Shown here one piece after another: positions 57,540 to 64,000 of a DNA stretch of 64,000 nucleotides. Under the pieces are notes generated by a model that did not search any database, was not told where the DNA came from, and was given only the letters and a program-made list of their open reading frames with translations. Position 1 is the stretch's first letter; each line of letters opens with the position of its first letter. Both the position numbers and the translations under genes were made by a program. The stretch comes from Tigriopus japonicus (lineage: Eukaryota > Arthropoda > Copepoda > Harpacticoida > Harpacticidae): contig CM021320.1 of NCBI GenBank assembly GCA_010645155.1, positions 10,167,188 to 10,231,187 of the forward strand, in the 5' to 3' direction.

Positions 57540-59063
57540 GCCACAGGAACTAGAGTGGTTGAACTTGGTGATATAATTATAGGTGGCTTCACTCTCGAGT
57601 GCTCTCTATCAAAAATCATTGGAGCTTTGACGATCGTCGAGCTATGGACATGGTGAACGATGTGTACATCATAATAGACGCCGAGGAAGGCACGTTCGAG
57701 AATGATTGTCAACTTCTGGAAGAAGATACGGTAGTAATGAAGTAAGGTGTTTCGTGTCATTTTGTGCCTATTCCAATTGAACAATAAGTTAGAAGTCCAA
57801 AATTCCCATATTGAGGTACGGTTTGCAACATGGATAAAAATAGCATTTCTGGTTTGAAGCAGTTTCTGAGCCGGAAATGCTAAAAATGCTTTGTCATTAA
57901 TCGTATGATATTCTTGAACAAACAATCCATGAATGAGGAAATTCTTTTCTTCAAGTAAGATGAAATGCATCATTAGTGAAAATATTTTCGAGAGAATGTT
58001 GTAGGCACCAAATTTTTATCCGTAAATAGGTTCCCCAGAACGAGATCATTTCAAAAGAAGGGCTAAAACATGGGAAAAACGAAATTATTTTTTGAGACTT
58101 TGTTTCTTTTTGCTTGACCATATCCGTATTTATTTGAAAGAAAAAAATACTGAAATAGTAGTAGCAGAATATCAGTGAATATTTGGGCTCCATGTCTTTA
58201 GTTAAAAAATGTTGGCATCATTTGTAGTTTGGCTCTGTATCTAGAAAAATAATTGTCCGAAAATCACAGAGAGCACGCTTTTTCATTGAACTTTAAGCCC
58301 TTCCGAATACAAGTACAAATTTAAAATGGGAAGCATAATGACGGTAAAGTGTATTAGAGAACTATCAGCCGTAGAAATGTTTTGATGACGGCCGGAAATG
58401 GGTTTCCACTCTTGGACAAGTTCTCGGAGTTCACATTTTTGTATTTTTCCGTGCGGAAAGATTCAGCCAGTCGGCTAACCTCAACTTTGGATATGAAATC
58501 AAGCGTTATATTTGCTATTTTGACTGGGAAAAAATTGAACAATTGCATCTTTTTTTAAAACGGAAGAAAACTTAAACATTTGGAAATTTCGTTTAAAATG
58601 TTCAGAGTTTTAAACGCTAAGAATGTTGGCTTAAGCTGAATATCCCTGTGCTCTGGAAAATGTCAGCATCTTTTTTGAAGTGCTGATTTGGTGAAGTCCT
58701 CAGTTCTCATTAATATTAGGTTGAGTGGAAATGCTGCAAATTGTAACGTCATTTTTGCAACACTTGTGTCCTAAGGAAACCAATTATATCATGTTAGGTT
58801 TAATTTCTTTTTTCAAATGCCATTTCCTTGCTACAGATACTTCTACCAGACATCCTAATATTTTCAATGGAATAAGTCGTGCTAAATTCTTGGTTCTTAA
58901 ATCAAATGAACCAGATGGAGGTTGAGGGAATCTCAACCCGGGCCTGACAAATTCGTTCAGCTGACGACAAAAAATAAACGACAAACATTATCCGAAAATC
59001 GTCAAGTCACGGATAACACATTTCTTGAAATTATACATCCCCTAAATCCTATCACCTCTAACC
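57540..59063. other. Divergent intergenic region
   Basis: Lies between the minus-strand secreted gene and p47. A 162-codon ATG-initiated frame on the minus strand (57,485-57,973) overlaps the TATA box and start region of the secreted gene and has no recognised domain, so I do not call it. The p47 promoter should be in the last few hundred bases; no TATA box was seen. Confidence 0.45.
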
Positions 59064-60918
59064 ATGGCATCTCAAGCGGAAAAAGACGAGCTCATCTCCC
59101 AATTCCAAGTAACTAAAACCTTGGATAAACATCAGTAAGACAAAGCTTCATCCGTCTCTCTCCTTCATTTTTCAGGGCATCACCGGACAAGATGTGGATC
59201 AATCGCGATTTTACTTAGAATCCGCTGGTTGGAAACTAGACATGGCCATGTCCAGTTTCTATGAAAACGATGATCAAGGAGGCCCTGGAGCAGCTTTGCC
59301 CGAAGCCATGGAGGCAGCATCAGTCGCCGCCCCCACGCTTCCTACGGCAGAATCTCTGCCTTCTAGCCGCAGACCTGCCCGTGATACGGGTGGATCCTCT
59401 CGAATCGCCACTTTTGGCTCTCTTCGTGGCGCCAATCGGGATTCAGATGATTCAGAAGAGGAAGGACAAGCGTTTTTCGCGGGTGGCAGCGACACCAGCG
59501 GCCAACAGGTGAACTAACTTTTGCGTTAGGGACTTAAGGCGGGAAATTTAAACGAGGTTTGTTTTTTATTTGTAGATATTGGGACCACCCAGGAAGAAAG
59601 GTGAGGCTTTGGTCAAGGAGTTGTTCAAGAAGGCCCGTGAAGCTGGAGCTGAGGAGGTGGATCCCAATGCACCTGGAGGTTCTCGAGGCGGAGGAAGTGG
59701 GGCTTCGTTCACGGGCACGGCTTTTAAATTGGGCTCGGAGACCGTGGAGAGTGAGGAAATTCCTCCTCCTGGGGGTTTGAGACGTCCCACTGAACCACCC
59801 CGTGAATTTACACTCAAGATGTGGCAGAATGGCTTTAGTATTGATGACGGTGAACTCCGAGCTTACAATGATCAACAGAATCGTGCATTCCTGGCAGCCG
59901 TGATGACCGGACAAATCCCGGAGGAACTTATCCGAGAAGCCAAGGGTGGAGAAGTCCATGTCAATATGGAAGATCACAAACACGAAGAGTTTGTCAAACC
60001 CAAAGTAAGTTCAAGATTGATCTCATTTTTGAAGTCCTAGTTAAAACGTATTGTTCCACTGGCTAAAACTAAAAACTTTCAAATGGGACATTTTAGAAAG
60101 TGACACAAGTTAAGTTGTTATTTCATATGAGTCACTCTACAGTATTTAAATATTATTCAATAGGGGAGCCATGAACAGGCAGATTAGTAAAGAATTGGGG
60201 AAAATATCACCAACATATCTTTATATGTTCCTTTGCCTGGCAAACAAACCTCCAAATATAAGAGGGCTGCCAGATCCTTGCAAGGGACCTTCAAATATAT
60301 CATATTGGACGTACAAAAAAATATAGCAAACGACTCAGCAGCTAACAACACCTGAAATTCAAGCGCAGTTCACTCCTGAAATTCTCATCAAGTTGTTTTC
60401 GAATCGTGTCTTTCTAACTAAATGTTTTCCCATTTCGAGTCCCCCCCTTTGTAATGAAAAGGACCAAAAAAGCGATTCCAGCGTTTCAATTGATTCACTT
60501 CCCTAATAATTGATTGCAGGTCAAAGCCAAGGCCTTTAGTGGTGCTGGACACATGTTGGGCAGTGTGGCTCCAGAAGTGGCTGGTGCAGCCGTTTCAGTT
60601 CCGGTGGTGGCAGCGGCCGATCCGGCTGAAAAAACGAAAAACGAGGCTGCGGCCAAAGAACAAGTCAAAGTGGACACATCTCAGCCCACAACATTTATTC
60701 AAGTCCGGATGCACGATGGCAGTCGGCTGAAAATTCAATTGAACCAAACCCACACAGTGGGCGATATTCGACGCTATGTTACGATTTCCAGGCCCGAGAT
60801 TGCGGCACAGACCTTCATTTTGATGACATCTTTCCCGAACAAAGAGCTAACAGACGACCAAGCCAATTTGAAAGATGCAGGTCTTCTTAATGCCGCTATT
60901 CTACTAAAATTGAAATAA
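59064..60918 (+). CDS. NSFL1C: p47-type p97/VCP cofactor (UBA-SEP-UBX)
   Basis: Exons 59,064-59,108, 59,176-59,508, 59,576-60,004 and 60,520-60,918, all joined in phase 0, encode 401 residues (human p47 is 370). Residues about 5-45 are a UBA domain split by the first intron (TGQDVDQSRFYLESAGW). IL-GPPRKKG marks the conserved linker at the start of exon 3. Residues about 198-265 are the SEP domain (LKMWQNGFSIDDGELR, NMEDHKHEEFVKP). Residues 274-284 (AFSGAGHMLGS) are the SHP box that binds p97. Residues 324-401 are the UBX domain, including TSFPNKEL in the p97-contacting loop. p47 guides p97 in Golgi and ER membrane fusion and binds ubiquitin. The intron before the last exon is 515 bases. The symbol is by family; the local name is unknown. 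Confidence 0.97.
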
Positions 60919-60958
60919 TTGGTATTGAACATGGTTTTAATTGAACAAAAACGAAGAG

Positions 60959-60964
60959 AATAAA
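60959..60964 (+). promoter_or_regulatory. Poly(A) signal AATAAA of p47
   Basis: AATAAA 41 bases past the p47 stop codon. Confidence 0.7.
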
Positions 60965-61031
60965 TGACGAGTGATCATTCCTTAAGATGTATTATAGATT
61001 GACTGATTGAAAAATTCTAGAATCTAATTTG

Positions 61032-61079
61032 ATATTGTGGCGGAAACAGGCATATAAAGGAAGGTTTCCGCCACAATAT
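61032..61079. repeat. Perfect 16-bp hairpin downstream of p47
   Basis: ATATTGTGGCGGAAAC, a 16-base loop, then its exact complement GTTTCCGCCACAATAT. It lies between p47 and the ankyrin-RING gene. The rest of the gap to 61,962 shows no gene apart from unsupported short frames and a 13-base T run near 61,418. Confidence 0.85.
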
Positions 61080-61962
61080 GATATTTACAAATTGAAAAGT
61101 TTAATTTTGGTGGAATAACTTCTTGATATCTTTTTAAGAAGTTATAAGTTTGAGAACGCTTTTTGCTTCTTGTTTTTCCGTGTTTTCGTGTATTTGATCA
61201 AATTGAACCAAAAGATGAAATTCTGGGTAAAAGCAAGGCAAGGGAGACAATTTTTCCTTTGTTTTTCTTGGTTTTGAAACAAAGACAGAAATTATTCGAT
61301 GCTTCCGACCCTCAAATCCCGAAGCGTGTTGGGCTCATTGAAATTGTCATTTTATAATGCACCATTTTACCATTTTCAGTCTCTAAAGAGCTTGTCCAAT
61401 TAGGTGACGACTGGTTTTTTTTTTTTTTCAATCTGTGGGTACAACTTGATGTTGAGAAAGTCGAGATCTTGTGTCGCGTTTGGTTACGTCGATATGCACT
61501 TGCCCCATTTGTGACTGGAAAGCCTTCCATGGACCGGTAATAAATAAGACGTCCCTTTTATACCAAAGAAGTGTTCTGGTTTCAATTGCTTTTCTCTGAA
61601 TGAGCAAAGGTGGAGTTGTGCCCAATGGGACCGAAATTCATTGCTTGATTATCCTTTTGCAATTTTTAACCCAAGAAAACCATTGCAATAGAAGACACCA
61701 TTGATTTTTTTACATTCAAAAAGTCCACATGTTTCGTCATCCAAAGAAAACCTTCCCAAGAAATTCCAGGAGACCTGGTTCGTTTCGCCAGTCATCAAGA
61801 GAGCCGATCATCCAGAGCTTGTTCTGTGCCAGCTAGCCCATGGGTGCTTGCTGACTAACTCAATCACTTCTCCATGTGGGACACGGATGTTCTCTTCGCA
61901 CGCCTAAAAGCAACTGACATTCATCACAACATTGTCGTCTAATGTGATGATCTTCTTTCAAG
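61080..61962. other. Intergenic between p47 and the ankyrin-RING gene
   Basis: Contains the presumed promoter of the ankyrin-RING gene. A CTTCTTTCAAG acceptor-like sequence lies directly before the ATG at 61,963, so an upstream untranslated exon is possible. Frames at 61,163-61,357 and 61,701-61,907 are unsupported. Confidence 0.4.
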
Positions 61963-63534
61963 ATGTCGAACCGAACTTTTTTGATGTGTTTCTTCGTTTT
62001 TCGAGTGCTTTTGAGCTTTCATACCGGTTGTAAACACTTACTGAGTCGCCAATACGTCACAAGAGACCTTCCTGAGGTTCTGGACCTGATTGACCGCCTT
62101 GAGGAAGCCATCAAATCGGCCAAGTCTACCATTGAAAATTGTGCTCTTTTTGATCAAGCCATTGTCAGACACGATTGTGAATCTCAGAACAGTCTCACAC
62201 GGTTAATGGTCTTAGATTGGGAATCCAAAACCAATCAAGCCCAAGCTGAGTTTCGTCAGATTGAGGAAGCTCTGGCCGAATTACTCGAAAACACGTGGCA
62301 TTCATTTTTCGCAACACTTCATTTGTCAGTGATCCTTTGGGGAGTGATTTCAAGAAAAGTGTTCATTCTTCAATATGCTTTGTTAAGCCCAATTTTCAGC
62401 TTCGTATTGAAGGATGTGGAACATGGAAATATCGCGCTTCAGGATAAATTCTTCATGGATTTTCTGAGACGAGCATTATGGAATCTGCCCTTGATTGAAC
62501 ATTTCGAGCTTGAACCTCTTGCACTCGGCATTGGACAACATTTTATCGAAAATGGAGATCCTATTTGGCCTCAATCCATGTTTTGGGGCTTGATGATTTA
62601 CGTGTATCATTTGATAATGCTAGAATCTAAAGTGATCCTCAGTCGATCTCAAGCATCCAAGCCTGACGAAGTCATCATGTTCCGGCCTTCCATCAAAATT
62701 GCTCATAACGATCCAATTCTGTTCTTTCATTCCTGTCTGTACAATCTCAGATCTCAAATGAAGTATCTTATTCAAAGTAGAGACTTCAACATAAACATAC
62801 AGGAGGAACGATCTGGGAACACTGCGATGCATTTGGCCGTTTTGATCGAGTCCGTTCCCTTGGTTCAAATCCTTTTAGGGAACAAGCAACACAAAGTGGA
62901 CCTGCTCTTGAAAAACAATGATGGAATGACAGCCTTACAATTGGCCTTAAGTGCCAAAAACCATTTACTGGCCCACTTGATAATGAGATCAAACCATTTT
63001 AAGTTGAATTTGATCAAGGATATGGACAGTTTGGTGCTAACCACGGTTCAGGCTGAAAAATGGCAGTTGGCTTTGAATTTTGTGCAGAAGAGAAGGGATT
63101 ATCCGTTTCGATGTCAGTTCTTACAAGCCATGTTGGAACGATGTTGTTGCTTGAACAAGGAGCTGGATTTATTGACCAAAGGTCCTCAATCTGTCAAGCT
63201 TCGGAAAATACAAAACATGAGAATCTATAAAACAGAGATTATCAGATCCCTCGACAAACATGCTTCTACGGGGACTGACGTGGAAAAGAGGCGACCCGAA
63301 CAAATACCGAAGCAACTTGAAGTGGTCAAAGACATTTTTGAATGTTACGTGTGCTTTAATCCGATGTTTCAAGTGCAAATATTCGCTTGCTCTAATGATC
63401 ATTGGATGTGTGTGAATTGTTGTTCTAGCCCATCGATTCGAGAATGTCCCATGTGCAAAGAGTGCTTCCGAGCTCACCCTCCAAAGAGATGTATTACCGC
63501 TGAAAAGATTGCCCTCACCATCTCCAGTCAATAA
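61963..63534 (+). CDS. Ankyrin-repeat protein with C-terminal RING finger
   Basis: A single exon of 523 codons. Residues 5-20 are hydrophobic (signal-like or an anchor). Residues 35-110 look helical with DLIDRLEEAIKSA and EEALAELLE, followed by a second hydrophobic stretch at about 113-146. Two recognisable ankyrin units lie at about 285-345 (SGNTAMHLAVLIESVPLVQI; DGMTALQLALSAKNHLLAHL), with weaker flanking ones. The C-terminus has a complete C3HC4 RING: C461-x2-C464-x11-C476-x3-H480-x2-C483-x2-C486-x8-C495-x2-C498. All eight zinc ligands are present, so E3 ubiquitin-ligase activity is plausible. No orthologue is recognised. Its stop is only 103 bases from that of the convergent aquaporin gene. 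Confidence 0.88.
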   Translation: MSNRTFLMCFFVFRVLLSFHTGCKHLLSRQYVTRDLPEVLDLIDRLEEAIKSAKSTIENCALFDQAIVRHDCESQNSLTRLMVLDWESKTNQAQAEFRQIEEALAELLENTWHSFFATLHLSVILWGVISRKVFILQYALLSPIFSFVLKDVEHGNIALQDKFFMDFLRRALWNLPLIEHFELEPLALGIGQHFIENGDPIWPQSMFWGLMIYVYHLIMLESKVILSRSQASKPDEVIMFRPSIKIAHNDPILFFHSCLYNLRSQMKYLIQSRDFNINIQEERSGNTAMHLAVLIESVPLVQILLGNKQHKVDLLLKNNDGMTALQLALSAKNHLLAHLIMRSNHFKLNLIKDMDSLVLTTVQAEKWQLALNFVQKRRDYPFRCQFLQAMLERCCCLNKELDLLTKGPQSVKLRKIQNMRIYKTEIIRSLDKHASTGTDVEKRRPEQIPKQLEVVKDIFECYVCFNPMFQVQIFACSNDHWMCVNCCSSPSIRECPMCKECFRAHPPKRCITAEKIALTISSQ

Positions 63535-63536
63535 GA

Positions 63537-63542
63537 TTTATT
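63537..63542 (-). promoter_or_regulatory. Poly(A) signal AATAAA of the aquaporin gene
   Basis: AATAAA on the minus strand 96 bases beyond the aquaporin stop, starting three bases past the stop codon of the convergent ankyrin-RING gene. The two transcripts probably overlap at their 3' ends. Confidence 0.55.
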
Positions 63543-63637
63543 GTGTCAAAATCTGGTTCTTCGGAAGCAAATAGAACCTGTGTGTATAATTTTCATGAAT
63601 GGCAAGATGAGGGTTACTTTCAGTATCTTGAGGTCTC

Positions 63638-64000
63638 TCAAACTTTCTCAAGCCAATTGTTTTCAATGCATACGAAATACAGCCCAGCCCCGATGATCCC
63701 TCCCAAGTAAGGAGCTAGAATAGGTACATAGAACCAATAGTTCCCATAACTGAACGTCCCTGTTCCCCAATGAACAATCAAAGTCCACAGCCTCGGTCCC
63801 AAATCTCGAGCTGGATTAATGGCATATCCACAATTGACACCAAAACACACTCCAATGGCCAGAACGGTGAACCCGACGTAGAGAGGCGCCATCTGGCTTG
63901 AAATCTTCATATTTCGTTGGTCACCCACCGCACAAACAACCAAGAGTAAGAGGGCTGTACCAATGATTTGGTCTAGAAATCCTCCTCCAATACTTAGATA
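63638..64000 (-). CDS. Aquaglyceroporin, C-terminal exon (5' part outside window)
   Basis: An open exon of 120 codons plus stop, continuing past the window edge. It begins YLSIGGGFLDQIIGTALLLL, the fifth membrane span of MIP-family channels. It then has the second pore half-helix with NPARDLGPRL, and finally the sixth span ending in NNWLEKV. Asp after NPAR is typical of glycerol-conducting aquaporins (GlpF/AQP3/7/9 type) as opposed to water-only members. The first NPA motif and N-terminus lie beyond 64,000. It transports water and glycerol across plasma membranes. It is convergent with the ankyrin-RING gene. Confidence 0.93.
   Translation of the reverse strand, partial: YLSIGGGFLDQIIGTALLLLVVCAVGDQRNMKISSQMAPLYVGFTVLAIGVCFGVNCGYAINPARDLGPRLWTLIVHWGTGTFSYGNYWFYVPILAPYLGGIIGAGLYFVCIENNWLEKV

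Noticed and set aside
57485..57973. 162-codon minus-strand frame upstream of the secreted gene
   Set aside because: Runs through the TATA/initiator region of a well-supported gene, with no domain; probably chance.
59274..59983. Alternative frames in p47 exons 2 and 3
   Set aside because: Out of frame with the clear UBA-SEP-UBX protein.
1..64000. CRISPR array or bacterial operon structures
   Set aside because: The regular repeats found are eukaryotic minisatellites and transposons; no spaced identical repeats with unique spacers, and the genes are spliced.

Overview
This is a eukaryotic nuclear window, AT-rich, with spliced genes, GT-AG introns mostly of 58-72 bases, animal gene families (aquaglyceroporin, p47/NSFL1 cofactor, C2H2 zinc finger, Gly-X-Y collagens) and very many short inverted-repeat transposons. 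An arthropod, possibly a crustacean such as a copepod, fits best, but that is inference; no species-diagnostic gene is present.

Layout. Bases 1-28,600 hold no gene I can support. They contain nested and dispersed repeats: short tandem arrays, palindromic elements, long-TIR elements and hAT-like MITEs with 8-bp target duplications. Bases 28,700-32,750 carry two tandem paralogous secreted collagens on the minus strand with the same exon plan and a shared furin-like site (RTAR) followed by Q-x-C-x-C. Bases 32,800-42,200 are again repeats, including a tandem tRNA-derived SINE array and a hAT-like element with a perfect 8-bp duplication. At 42,224-43,387 is a third collagen, on the plus strand, with a type II membrane-anchor architecture; its first exon was not found. 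Bases 43,400-53,500 are repeats: a 283-bp-arm inverted duplication, a 287-bp tandem repeat, nested hAT-like elements, a LINE remnant and a TTAA-flanked MITE whose empty site is visible in the opposite arm of the same inverted repeat.

Bases 53,596-64,000 are gene-dense: a two-exon zinc-finger protein (+), a three-exon secreted Cys-rich protein (-), the four-exon p47/UBXN2-type p97 cofactor (+), a single-exon ankyrin-RING protein (+), and the 3' exon of an aquaglyceroporin (-) running off the window.

How the genes relate. p47 serves p97/VCP in membrane fusion and ubiquitin handling; the ankyrin-RING protein is a candidate E3 ligase, but adjacency alone does not link them. The three collagens look like extracellular matrix or cuticle components with an N-terminal anchor or signal, a short stalk, a Gly-X-Y rod and little or no C-terminal domain. 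That plan is closer to nematode cuticle collagens than to fibrillar or basement-membrane collagens. It is the most biologically interesting feature of the window, together with the transposon structures.
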